DNA of 64,000 nucleotides, from contig OW203721.1 of NCBI GenBank assembly GCA_934045075.1, positions 22,072,672-22,136,671 on the forward strand, given 5' to 3'. Numbering within the stretch: the first letter of the stretch is position 1; every line of letters starts with the position of its first letter. The notes under the pieces were generated by a model. It saw nothing but the letters and a program-made list of their open reading frames with translations, did not search any database and was not told where the DNA came from. The position numbers and the translations under genes were made by a program. Positions 48,684-59,650 of the stretch are shown piece by piece. Source of the DNA: Yponomeuta sedellus. Taxonomy: Eukaryota; Arthropoda; Insecta; Lepidoptera; Yponomeutidae.

Positions 48684-49042
48684 GTGGCCTAGTGTAACTA
48701 AGTGATTGGAATCAATCGCGTGGGTTAAGCCACTATAGGCGCGGTCATATGGTAGATGGGTGACCATGACCATCCCGTGTCTACAGCTAGTGGCATTTTT
48801 TCCGAGTGCTTTCATGCTACGCAAAGCACGTTAAACCGTTGGTGACGGCTTCATGTAATGACAGTCGTCAAGCCATGTCGGAGGCCTTATGAACGGCTTG
48901 ATGTCTTCTGACAGTAAAGCCCGCCACTGTCTTACAATCCTCCACTAACCCAGACTTGGCCCCCGTCCTTGTAAATGCAACCTTCCTGCCATGCAGGAAG
49001 AGACCCGTGCCCCAGCAGTGGGGACTTACAAAGGGTTGATAT
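48684..49042 (+). repeat. 5S-rRNA-headed SINE copy, full length
   Basis: Head GGCCTAGTGTAACTAAGTGA, then GTTAAGCCACTATAGGCGCG and GATGGGTGACCATGACCATC. The tail goes to GAGACCCGTGCCCCAGCAGT and GGGTTGATAT. A small local duplication (GACCATGACCATCCC) lies in the 5S-like box. Confidence 0.8.
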
Positions 49043-49079
49043 AATCTAAATTGGTGTTGAAATTGCATTTCGGGAAAGT

Positions 49080-49240
49080 TTTATAGTTAGATAGATAGAT
49101 AGAGAACACTTTATTGCACAACCAGAAAAAAGAATACAACCATGAGATCTTGTATCTAAGTAAAGTTATACAATTGGCGGTCTTATCGCTAAGAGCGATC
49201 TATTCCAGACAACCTTTGGTGGAGTGATGTAGTTATCGTG
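49080..49240 (-). repeat. LINE 3' tail
   Basis: GATAGATAGATAGAGAACAC then TTTATTGCAC, and further CAATTGGCGGTCTTATCGCT, antisense to motifs at 41580 and 60757. 3' end of an unnamed non-LTR element. Confidence 0.55.
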
Positions 49241-49561
49241 TCTCCACTTCTTTTTGTCTCAAATGAGTAAGCAATACCTAAATTCTCATACCGTGGCTCG
49301 ACCCGCCCAATACTCTGTAGCGCCTGAAAGTTTCAACTGTAAACAAACATGTGTGATCAACGCAAGTCAAATAAAAGGGCCTACTGTGGTCTGTTTATCG
49401 CACCGCATCCTGAGCTTTATGGGTGCCAAGTCTTGAAGCGCGAATCTGAATTTGTTGGAATCTCTAAGTATTTGGAGCACGTAGATTTAATATGACTTGA
49501 GAAAATATAGTCAGCAGTAGCGTAACTAAAGGCTGGCAGGGGTGGCTTAATGGGACCGGGT

Positions 49562-49690
49562 TCAAACGATGGATGTTTACATGTTTGTGACGTCGCTGTT
49601 TCTGGTTCCCACGACACAGGGTATCCTAGCGTGGGACCAGAAGCAATGTATGTGTCTGTATGTAAATGTTAAATGTTAAAATGCCACGGG
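49562..49690 (+). repeat. Family 2 SINE tail
   Basis: GGATGTTTACATGTTTGTGA and CACGACACAGGGTATCCTAG. The head is missing. Confidence 0.7.
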
Positions 49691-50313
49691 CCCCCGACCC
49701 GATGGGGTCAGATATGACCATACCTTTTTAACAAAATTTTATAAAAATCGTGTATTTTACAACTTAAGACCATAATATAAATTAAAATATTTTATTAACA
49801 TTTCAAAACAAAACTCTTAAAAATAATAACGTTGCAACGCAAAGATTTTTACTGGGAGGGCCCCACATTCCATGAAATTGCCACGGGCCCAGAGGATGTA
49901 GTTACGCTACTGATGATCAGAGTGGAGATTTTCTTCCCACTGCCTTTTTCTCCATTACACTACGGCTCGAAGACAACAGCTTACATTTTACATTGTACTG
50001 CATTGACAGTCAGCAAACAGAATGAAAATTCTTTACGTTGAAATAAAATTGATTTCATTTCATTTAAATTCATTATTAAAGCGTTATATGCTATTCTTGG
50101 CCCTACGTTCTAGGCTGTAAAAGGCTGAACTGTGAGTTGTCGAGATTTATAATGTCACTTTATCTACTCTGATACTATAATACAAGGATTATAAAACCGA
50201 AAACAAAACTCTTACGACAAACAAAAACAATAAAAAAAGTTTTTTTACGATACATGTCTTGTGTGGACACCTGTATCATAATATAACTTTTTAATCATAA
50301 CGATACACCTATT
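49691..50313. other. Intergenic, no gene
   Basis: Holds CCCACGGGCCC-type blocks at 49680-49900. Their inverted arrangement (GCCACGGGCCCCCGACCC and GGGCCCAGAGG) suggests an old repeat. No gene seen. Confidence 0.4.
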
Positions 50314-50522
50314 GTGCGTTCACGTTAACTTGACGCGTGAGAGAATTGGTAACACTGAGATGTTTACTGTTACCATGTTAAATAAGAAATCATTCCCATT
50401 ACTTGGGGAAAATAAAAGGATTGAGGGCTTGTTTAACCATCTTCCGATTAGGTCCAAAAGCTAATTCACATATTATGTCCTTGTTACCAATTCTCTCACG
50501 CGTCAAGTTAATGTGAACGCAC
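50314..50522. repeat. MITE with 40-bp TIRs
   Basis: GTGCGTTCACGTTAACTTGA and the next 20 bases at 50314-50353 pair with 50483-50522 with one mismatch. Total 209 bp. I could not settle the target duplication. Confidence 0.8.
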
Positions 50523-51600
50523 TCTATACAACCTCCAGCTGGACCAAGAAGGGAACCTCTACTTGAACCTCTACTTTGCAAAAAAAAAGGTTTCAATGAA
50601 CGAGTCCGCGGCGACGCAACACGCATGCGCAATCGATGTTTGCGCCTTGGCGCTAACATTTTACATTTAAAAAACTTTTCAATATTTAAACAAAGTTTGG
50701 TTCTGTGGGCCATAACGCGAAAAAAGAAAAGTTTGGTTCTTTTTAATATTATTTTCTCAAACATGCTCGGAAATGTTTGTGTTATTACCATGAAATAAAG
50801 CCACAAAGTTTCTCTTTTATGGCTCCCGCCTCACTTTACTGGCCTAAGCCAGTAAAGTAAGTATGAAAATCCATTACCGTCCGCTGCTCTAACTTTTTAA
50901 ATTTACTTACTAAAATTAAACTGACCAAGGAAAAATTACATACAGCCAACCACCTACTAAGTTCTGTAAGCATACTTGCAAGATTAAAAAAAAAACAATC
51001 TATGGTATTGGTTTTTGTGCGGTTAAACATGGTGCTCAAATATGTTAGTGTATTTAAAAAATAAAAAAGGCGGCAAACTAAACAACTTTTTTCTGCTTGT
51101 TTTTTCTGATAATCATTTCATCGAAAATATTGAAAAAGAGTTCTAGTGACGAGAGTGATGCGGAAATTGTGGACTGTACTCCGCCTAATTTGAGAAATGA
51201 AGCAAAATTAGCTATGGAGAATCTGTTACCGGCTAAAAGTAAAGAAAAATACATTTTTACGTTATTTTTTTCCTAATAAACTATTATTTCTTAATTACCT
51301 AGTAATCATTTTAATATTAATATTTCCTCGCATTGTTTGAGAAAAGCATTATACAATCCTCGGCCGGATCAGGGATTGCAGGACTCGTTCTAGACGGCCT
51401 CGTCTACGACTCGGCCGTCTATCCCAAACTCGTCCAGCAATCCCTTACTTCTCGGCCTCTGCAGTAATGTACTATTTATGTATTATAATATGATAGTAGA
51501 TAAAACAGTATGATGACGCTGTACATAACTTGGTCTTATAACACTCGTGTATTTTTTAAAAAACTCAGTCGTTTTTTGAACTAAAACTTTCGTAAGCACA
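50523..51600. other. Intergenic, no gene
   Basis: Includes CGTCTACGACTCGGCCGTCT and TCTAGACGGCCTCGTCTACG at 51390-51420, a small imperfect inverted pair. No gene or clear repeat family. Confidence 0.4.
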
Positions 51601-51607
51601 ACACATT

Positions 51608-51766
51608 GTAGACTTTTAGTCCGGATTTACTTACGGGTGTTGTTATATCGGAAAAGTCCGACCAGGTTTCGCTCCGATTCGCAGAGCTTAATCATGGTGA
51701 GCAGAGACGGAGCTCGCGTCGTCGGATATAACAACACCCGTAAGTAAATCCGGACTAAAAGTCTAC
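51608..51766. repeat. Fold-back MITE, family A, 42-bp perfect arms
   Basis: 51608-51649 and 51725-51766 are exact complements (outer GTAGACTTTTAGTCCGGATT). The loop has AAAGTCCGACCAGGTTTCGC and GCAGAGCTTAATCATGGTGA, shared with 2644-2748. GAACTAAAACTTTCGTAAGC lies just outside on the left, as in the other family members. Confidence 0.85.
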
Positions 51767-53489
51767 AAAACTCAGTCGTGTTATGAGAACCCTTATAACG
51801 CAACAGTAATTAACAGTGTCATACATAAACTACTACTTTGCAATAACGCGGTGCAAGTGAAGATATGATTATTTTTCCATCGGTAGCGCTCTGGGCACTG
51901 GGTAAATAGATGAACTTTTTTACAGTTTTAGATATTACTACGACGTTAAATGGCAAGGCTGCAAATCCTTCCTTCATGGAAAGTGCCATTCGCACAACCT
52001 AAATTACTATAGTACCATGAGTGAGTGCAAAACTGCATGCGGAAACTTACGTGAGTATGGTTCTCGATTTTCAACATATTATTTTTGACCTCTTTATATT
52101 TTATCCACTCATAGATCTATCTACTTATTTCCCAGCAGTGCAATACTAAATTGCCTCATAAAAATAAAACAAATTAGTGCAGCCTTTAACGTTTATATAC
52201 AACATAGGTAGGTACCTACTTAGATTTTAAATGTGAATACTAAAACTTATTCTGGCACTAGTTGTTAGAAAAGTGTTCATTCGTGAAAAGAAATAATATG
52301 GACAGTAGAAAAACTTGAAAAATATTTCATGAATCCAAGTCACAAAAAAAAATAAATAAAAAAAAATAATTATCTAACTGATAAGTATGAGGAGGAGGGA
52401 GACGTATTTTCCTGCCCCTAATTCCAGAAAGGGTAGTGCGTCCCACTTTTCATGCTAAGTAACATTACTACATAGAATATAATTTAATATAATCACATGC
52501 ATGTATATTGTTCCTCGGCATTGTCCGTACTTTTACTTTGTAAAATTTATTTTTAATAAAGAGCATCCTCTGGAAGCATTATAATCTTATATAAAAGATT
52601 TTTAGCCTCCAGAACAAGAAAATTTTTGTGTATTTTGTACTAGGAAATATATTTTTTTATATTTTTAATAAACGTTTTTATGGACTTGTACTTATTTATA
52701 TAAAGCATAAAGCACATGTAACTTTCTAAAAATAAAGTTTTATTCGTTTATTCATTCACTTTCGTGACTGTGAAATAACTATCTAAGAAAGAATGATGAG
52801 AATAACATCTATCAGGATCGCACAAAGTATGAAGCAGTAGCAGAACCTGCATGAGTAGGTAGTACAATGCAACGCGTTTTATGGCGACAAAATGTCAGAA
52901 TCCGGTATTTGAAACGTATCAAATTTGAAGCGATAAATGAATAGTTCCTATAGTATTTAACGTATTATTAACGTAAGAAACAGAAATATATTGATTTTGC
53001 TAAGTAAGTATGTAGGATGGCTGCAAAATTTGCAAAGTAAAAAAATATTTTCCTCGTCTAATTCGTAACGGCGAAAACGCTATCCGCCATCTTGAAACCA
53101 TCTAAAGTATGTAAACAAACATCTTTCTCATTTTCATTATACGACTTACAGCAAAGTGATCTTCACATAAAGAGGGTACACGAATCCACAACTTCTCGGG
53201 GGTCTTTATTGACGTGTTTTTTCATTCTCGAACAATGCCATAATGATAATTGGTATATTTTGGATGTAAATTCGATGAAATCATGGTTGCGTTGTTGTTA
53301 TTTCACTATGCTCAGAGATCACTTACAGAAAATTGAATGTCAAACTTTGTTTACAATTTTTTGGACAAAAATGGCTGACCGCGTTTTTGGCTGTTTAGGA
53401 AAATAAAGTTTAAAAGAATATTTTTCTGTTGCTTTTAGGTCCTCAAAAAATATACTAAAATATTTTTTGGTCTAATGAAAGAGTTATTT

Positions 53490-56075
53490 GAGTGATTTTC
53501 TCAAGCATGATATTTAAGCGGTGTGGCTGAAAATCATATCTATAACTAAACGTACAGTAAAGTTATTTTTTTTTAAGACAGAAGGCGTACTTATCTTCGT
53601 CAAGCCGTCAATATTTTAGTAGATAACATTTAGGTAGTGAAAAAAAAAATTGTCATTTAGCATAATTCTAAGTTTGGCGGCGCGTCCACAATCTGTTTTT
53701 CTGGGGATGACCACCGCTTAAACGAAACTACACTAGTTTACTAGAAATTACTAATTTTATTTATATTTTTTATTAGTATTTCTATCTAATGACAGTTTTA
53801 CTTTTATATTTAGGGCAATACTTTATTCTAGAGAAAATCGAAAAGGACTGTCCGCGCGAAATTTTAAATTTTGGTGGGAATTATGTTATCATTATGTGGC
53901 TCGTATAGAATAAACCTAGATGGACGACGCTACCAACGTTTACTTCGTTTAGTCAGGCACCCACGCGCAGCATTGATAAACATGTGCCATCCCGTTGTGA
54001 TTTCTCGCCAAAAACGTAAGTAGACTTTTCGTAGTAATCGGATAAAAAACCTGCAATTTTGGTGTAATATTTTAAAAACGTTTTATGACTAAGTCGGTGT
54101 TGTGATTTAAATTTATAGGAAAAAGGTTTGGTATGCTTTCAAAATTATACAAATATAAATAGTGTATTCTTAGAAGTTTTTTTTAAATAAACATATTCAA
54201 CAAGATTCTAATTTTGGTGGTGCAATTTTGGTGGTTTTGGTGGTACTTTACCAACGACCAAAATTGCTTAGTTACACCAAAATTAGTTTGTAAAGTTACG
54301 TACCTTAAAGACAAACGAAAACAGAACCATAATAAGATGACTCGATTTGGAAGTACAGTATATTAAATTTCTTACCTGTGGAGCACCAAGGTTTATACAT
54401 ACGAGTAGCTTGAGAGTGATCATATGTGATTCTGCACTAAGAATGCTCCGTCAGCACAATACAGTACCAAAAAAGTTTTCTACCTAATACCTCAATTAAA
54501 AATCAATCTTCCTAACTTGACATGAGTCTTGTATGGCACTAGTGCAAATGTGGGCACAGAAAAGGTACACCTGATGGTATCGGCGGAGTGCTCAAAAGAT
54601 CAGCAGATCGGCTAGTTGTCTTTGGAGAAGATATTACAGATATCGACAACCGTGTCCAAAGATTGAGAACAGTCGTCACAGAGGTTAAAGTTGAAATTGT
54701 TCCAGAACATGAAGTCATTGAGAAAGATGAGCTTCTATCAGAAAATCTTAAAGCTTGCCCTGAATCAATGAAAGTTCACCAATTTGTTTGGACGAAGAGT
54801 TCTACCAACAGCTTGGCAATGCGTTCGTTATCTCGTGTTGAGCCAGTCTATCTTTATGACACAATTTGATGCTGCAATGGGAAGCATATGGGCTGTTATG
54901 AATTGCCAACTGAGACACATGTTCAGGAAGAATTCGAAACAATAAGGGATTTTGTGTCACTTACAAGTTCGAGACATTCATCGTCAATAACACATGCCCG
55001 TTCCGATGTTCACCCACCACAAATATATAGATTTCCAGCTTCTAAACAATTGATTTTGAAAAATGCAAACAAAATTAAACTAACCGGCCTTCGCATGATT
55101 TGATTAGTATTGTAGACTGTGACCGAATTCCAACCCGAAATGTTTCTTTTTTGATAATATCAATAGTGAAATACTATTACATTATGAATGCAAGGAAGAG
55201 TATAGTATAGAAGAAAATGAAACAGCTTATAAAAAATATAAAAATGATCATAATGGTGATGATAGCGAAGATAATTTGAATGTTTTTTTTAATTTACAGA
55301 CTTAAGAATTAATTGAGAAGACTTGGAATAGTAAGAAAGTTTATTAAATTTATTGTTAATTTTTAAAATTGATCTCATTACATATTTATGTCAACCTAGC
55401 ATGCTAAGAAATTAATAATAAAAATTATCATGATGATAGAGGTTAGTGCAATTCATTTAAATTATAAACTGTAGAATTTAGAACTATAATAGAACAAGAC
55501 AGAAAAATAAGAAAGCTATATTTGTTAGTGTTGTTTTTTTATTGAACTCATTATGGTGTTCTTTTATGAAAAAAAATATTCACTTTATAAAAATAAAAAT
55601 GATGATGATCGAGGTTAAAGAAGGTGATTGCAATTCATGTAAATTAAAAACTGTAGAATTAACAAAACATGGAAAAATAAGAAAGTTGTATTTGTTGATT
55701 GTTATTTTTTTATTGATCTCATTGTGTTATTTTTTTATTAACACATTTATTCACTTGAAATAAGATTTTTATCGTTATTTTCTTTTGATTTGGTTCAGTA
55801 AAAAAACTTTGGTGTCAAGACTTTCTAATTTCGGTAACAGAAATAAATTCTGGTGTCAATATTTCTAATTTTGGTGTCAGATATCAATTTTGGTGTCGTA
55901 CCAATTCTGGTGTCGACAGTATATTAAAAGTTTTCAGGAATAAATTAATTTCTCTATTATTTTATGTACCTGAATAGGTATCTCCTGCTTACCAATAAAG
56001 TATTATATTAAAAAAACCAGAAACAAAATTTTCCACCAAAATTAGGTAATAAATCATAGTTGTTGAAATTCACTC
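53490..56075 (+). mobile_element. 2.6-kb DNA transposon with 4-bp target duplication (Sola-like?)
   Basis: Left end GAGTGATTTTCTCAAGC; right end read inward GAGTGAATTTCAACAAC. ATTT is duplicated (53486-53489, 56076-56079), and the empty site with a single ATTT is at 5231-5234. Internal motifs AATTTTGGTG/TTTGGTGTC recur on both sides (54211-54293; 55806-55916), perhaps transposase-binding sites. A possible first exon, ATG 53982 to donor GTAAGT 54016, encodes MCHPVVISRQK. Coding remnants lie at 54552-55103. A 4-bp duplication suits Sola elements, but the superfamily is not proven. Confidence 0.75.
54552..55103 (+). pseudogene. Transposase C-terminal fragment (GHxKGxxDGIGG motif)
   Basis: The frame reads GHRKGTPDGIGGVLKRSADR, then EDITDIDNRVQRLRTVVTEV and SESMKVHQFVW-like residues, to a TGA at 54867-54869. 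A second frame (54888-55103) continues with LPTETHVQEEFETIRDF. A GHGKGxxDGxGGxxKR motif is, from memory, recurrent in invertebrate transposon proteins. The reading frames are broken, so the copy is inactive. Confidence 0.5.
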
Positions 56076-56130
56076 ATTTACCGTTTAAGACTTACTTGAA
56101 AAGAGAGTCAAATATCGGATTTGACATTCG

Positions 56131-56700
56131 ACCTGTTAGGTTAGAAGACGGCGCTCTTTAATCTTGCTACTTATCACAAGATGGCGCAGCTGCTATGACA
56201 GGCTTAAAAACGGTTATCCCGATCTGTTACCCTAGAAAATTCACCCTAGGGTGGATTCTGGGAAACGTTTGTCCGAGAATTTACTCTCCTCCTTATTCAT
56301 AAGGTTCCGCTGACTTAAAACAGTTCCTAAGGAGTGTTCTTTTTCATTCTGACTTAGGTCAATAGAATAAGACAGAGCGAGAATTAGCAATGCTCTAAGT
56401 TAGCAGACTATTAAAAATAAGGGGGCCTATGCTAGGTTAAAAAAAAAAAGTTAGATTAGATTCTTATTCCGATTCTTCACCTTATGTACAGTTAAGCTTG
56501 TCAATCATAGGTACCTTATATTTTAGGATTATTATACAAATTGATTTGAGTAAGTATCAAAGAAGATAGTCAACAAAAACAACCAACAATGAAAATGCAA
56601 TAGGTATGTATAATGAAATCATAGAACAGTTTTTTAACTAAGTATATTATTCGATTACATACTTCTACCCAAAATTTACCAAGTTTGTATAGGTCATCCT
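56131..56700. other. Intergenic, no gene
   Basis: Contains AAGATGGCGCAGCTGCTATG and GGATTCTGGGAAACGTTTGT. No repeat family or coding signal recognised. Confidence 0.4.
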
Positions 56701-56950
56701 TTATTAAAAACCTATTTAGAGGCTAAAAATTCCACCCATGCCGGGATTCGAACCCAAGACCTCTGGCTATCTGTACCAGTGCTCTTTTCAACTGAGCTAA
56801 TGGGCGACTCACCGGCATCAGTGAAATTTCGAACCTCCTTACTGATAATAAAGATGACTAATATTCTCTGTATTACGTACAGGCAGCGACATCTGGCTGA
56901 AGTAATTTAAAAAATTGTCCTTAGCACGTGCATTAAAAAATAATAAAAAT
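56701..56950 (-). repeat. Family 4 retroposon, antisense with inverted tail
   Basis: AACCTATTTAGAGGCTAAAA, CCGGGATTCGAACCCAAGAC and ACTCACCGGCATCAGTGAAA in antisense. The sense end block (AAATTGTCCTTAGCACG, slightly deleted, then TGCATTAAAAA) is appended at 56908. Confidence 0.78.
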
Positions 56951-57459
56951 AGGTAATCCTGTCAACATTTCACGTAATACTGATGTTTGTTGCCTTGGAC
57001 ATAAGCAATCATCACTAACAATAATTTCATCTGGTGGTCGATATTTCAACGACACAACGGAAGAAACTATCGAAAGTTACTATCTAAACAATTATGATTT
57101 TATATGCTCTTCGTAACAAGTGTTTCGTAAAAGTACATTCCTAGTGACTACTAGTCAACTGTTCATTTTCGAGGTGATTAATTGGAATTGAGTGTAGATG
57201 ATTCCTATTATTTACCCACTTAGGGTAAATTCTCGGACATGCGGTCTCGGACATCCGAGGTTGAAATCTTTAGGGTAACAGATAGGAATAACCCCTTAAA
57301 AACCATTGCAAAGACAAAAAAATATTTTCATACTAGAAAATTGCCGCCGATCTATTCCTAGACGCCATACAGGGCCTTGGGAAACCTACGACTTACGATG
57401 TCTGTCTGTCCGGCCTAAAACTAAAGAAACCTCAAAGGATCTGTTAAACCGTAATAAGT

Positions 57460-57715
57460 AGCTTCTTCTTCTTCAGGCTATAGGTATTAGTCCACTGCTG
57501 GACATAGCCCTACCCTAATGAGCGCCATAGCGCAAGGTTGTGCCATTATTGGGGGGTAATGCCCATAATCCCCACGCTGGGCACGCGGGTTGGGGATCGC
57601 AGTTTGATGGAATTGTACTGCAGGGGGCGCTGCTGCCCTGGTTTGTGTAACTCAGTCGCCTTTTACAACACCCGCGTTAAGAATTTGGGTTAGGGCTATT
57701 CTCTAGGCCCACACA
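57460..57715 (-). repeat. RTE-type LINE 3' end with companion block
   Basis: AGTCCACTGCTGGACATAGC, CCCTAATGAGCGCCATAGCG and TTGGGGGGTAATGCCCATAA, matching 28650-28790, continuing to TTAGGGCTATTCTCTAGGCC. Confidence 0.7.
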
Positions 57716-57919
57716 GCAAGTAGCTACCAACAATAAGTAGCTACCTAATTGAAATTTTCTCAGAATACCTATACATACACGTAACGGATTTTCCTTAGGC
57801 TTTTAATTAAAATTAACGGTTCGATTACATCCACGGAAAATGCATCTAGCACTGGCACTGAATTTAACTAAAATGTCTACGTGGTTGTAATGTCAAACTT
57901 TAGTAACTGTGGATAAGTG

Positions 57920-58720
57920 GATTGAGAATTTCGCTAATAGAAGTAAATAGTTATGGTGCCCCCACATAGCCGTTACAAAATGTTTAGTAACGTTAGTAAA
58001 CATTTGTTTTGTTAGCAAACATTTAATCACAAATGTTAAAAAATGTTTTCATGTTAGAAAATTTTTAGTAACGTTAAGTTAACAAATTATAATAAAACAA
58101 ATTATAACAAAATTAAACATGTGTTACCTTTTGTTTGCAAACCTTTTATAATCATTTCATTTTAAGGTTTAAAATGAAAGGTTAAAATGAAAGCTCTCCA
58201 TTTTCGTGTAGACGCCCTCAGAACGCTAACCAAACTGCGAGCCAACACCAGATTTAAATGTTATAAAATGTTAGTAAACATTAGTAAACATTTTCTATTA
58301 GTGTAGGAGCACTTATAACATGTAACAGTTCCGAACAAAATGTAACAATTGACAACATTTGTTAGTAAATGTTTTTATGTTAGAAAATGTTTATAAACAT
58401 TTTCTATCGGCAATGTGGCACCATTAGGTAGTGCAACTGTCTCTTCGCATTTCTCAGAAAAGAGCGTGACAGAACAATATTTAAGTATTTACTTAGGGCT
58501 CATTTCTGAATTGAGAATTTCACTTAGTAAAGTTAAAAACTACACCAAAGGTGTGAACTTTGATGTTGTTTTAACTTACTTAGGATTAATTTCTGAATTG
58601 AGAATTTTGCTAAGTAAATAGTTGGCTGTAGCGCTGTCTCTTCGAATTTCTCAGCTAAGGGCGTGATAGAACGTTACTTAAGTGTTTACTTATGGAAATT
58701 CTCAATTCAGAAACCGGCCC
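57920..58720. repeat. MITE family C cluster (ends GAATTGAGAATTTC)
   Basis: Units start GAATTGAGAATTTCGCTAAG and end AAATTCTCAATTC, with CTCAGAAAAGAGCGTGACAG inside. One unit is split by the 57954-58423 insertion. A second lies at 58500-58715 with a local repeat (CTGAATTGAGAATTT at 58506 and 58592). Relatives at 8445-8570 and 23640-23790. Confidence 0.65.
57954..58423. mobile_element. MITE with TTA target duplication (Harbinger-like), nested
   Basis: TGGTGCCCCCACAT at the left, ATGTGGCACCA at the right, TTA duplicated (57951-57953 and 58424-58426). 470 bp, made largely of repeated GTTAGTAAACATTT units in both orientations. It sits inside a family C MITE. A 3-bp TTA duplication is typical of PIF/Harbinger. 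Confidence 0.7.
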
Positions 58721-59159
58721 TTTGTTACTAACATTTGACATTTTAATCACAGATAAACCTGTACAGGTTTCAGTGAAGGTTTTTTTTGTATTTAAATAGT
58801 ATTCTGTAAATGTCTTGAATAAAATACTAATAAAAAAAAAATCACGTAGACATTTTACTAATATATTGCAGCACTTTTTGACTAGTCCTATTAGTCAGAT
58901 ATTGTATATTTTACAGTCAGAAGTCTTGAACGGTCAAAACTAGTTTTAAATACAGAAAAATAAAGTAAAATTCTAATATGTATCCAACAATGTCGAGTTG
59001 GTTTTCGGTCTAACATGTTCAACCTAACACGCTTCTTCGCGCTCCGCTTCGCTACGCACTTCGTCGCACCTTTATTTTTGTTGTCGCAGATTGAGTGATG
59101 CATCATTCATTTTAGGTGTGGTATTTCTTAATGATTCGCGATACTTATACATACTTATA
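58721..59159. other. Intergenic, no gene
   Basis: AT-rich with a GC-richer stretch at 59030-59080 (CGCGCTCCGCTTCGCTACGC). No gene seen. Confidence 0.4.
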
Positions 59160-59650
59160 TATTAAACGGGTCAAATCGCGATTATTTATTAGGTAAAACG
59201 TAATTACCTTATTTCCCGACGTTTCGCCAGCGTTACAGTTGCCCGAGACCACGGCAACTGTAACGCTGCCGAAACGTCGGGAAATAAGGTAATTACGTTT
59301 TTAAAACCTAATTAGAGGCTAAAAATTTCACCCATGCCGGGATTCGAACCCGCAACCTCTGGCTATCCGTGCAAGCGCTCTACCAATTGAGCCAATGGGC
59401 GACTCACGGCATCAGTGAAATTTCAAACCTCTTTACACTATTCTCTGTATTACGTACAGGCAGCGACATCTGACTTAAGCAAATTGCATTACTTACAGCC
59501 CCGACCCGAGGTTGCGGGTTCGAATCCCGGCATGGGTGAAATTTTTAGCCTCTAATTAGGTTTTTAAATTTGTTCCTTAGCACGGGTTAGTGCATTAAAA
59601 TAAAAATAGTATAATTACGTTTTACCTAATAAATAATCGCGATTTGACCC
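59160..59650. repeat. Fold-back element interrupted by a retroposon
   Basis: The outer arms AATCGCGATTATTTATTAGG and CCTAATAAATAATCGCGATT, plus the inner hairpin GGCAACTGTAACGCTGCCGA with its complement, make a long palindromic element. Its right arm is split at 59302-59612. Fragments of the same element are at 15112-15202 and 16655-16690. Confidence 0.75.
59302..59612. repeat. Family 4 retroposon with 11-bp TSD, inverted form
   Basis: Flanked by AATTACGTTTT on both sides (59291-59301, 59613-59623). It begins antisense (CACCCATGCCGGGATTCGAA) and ends sense (GGTTGCGGGTTCGAATCCCG, then GCCTCTAATTAGG). The same tRNA-like B box and end block therefore occur at both ends in opposite orientation. 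Confidence 0.85.

Larger units (their letters stand above)
52908..56130 (+). repeat. Unknown 0.68-kb repeat, second copy, interrupted
   Basis: Matches 4608-5284 but is split by the transposon at 53490-56075. The last about 55 bases (TTTACCGTTTAAGACTTACT to AAATATCGGAT) follow the insertion. The short frame 53092-53406 inside it is repeat-derived. Confidence 0.8.

Noticed and set aside
53092..53406. Open frame of 104 codons.
   Set aside because: Inside the unknown dispersed repeat; the matching copy at 4800-5110 is not open in this frame throughout.
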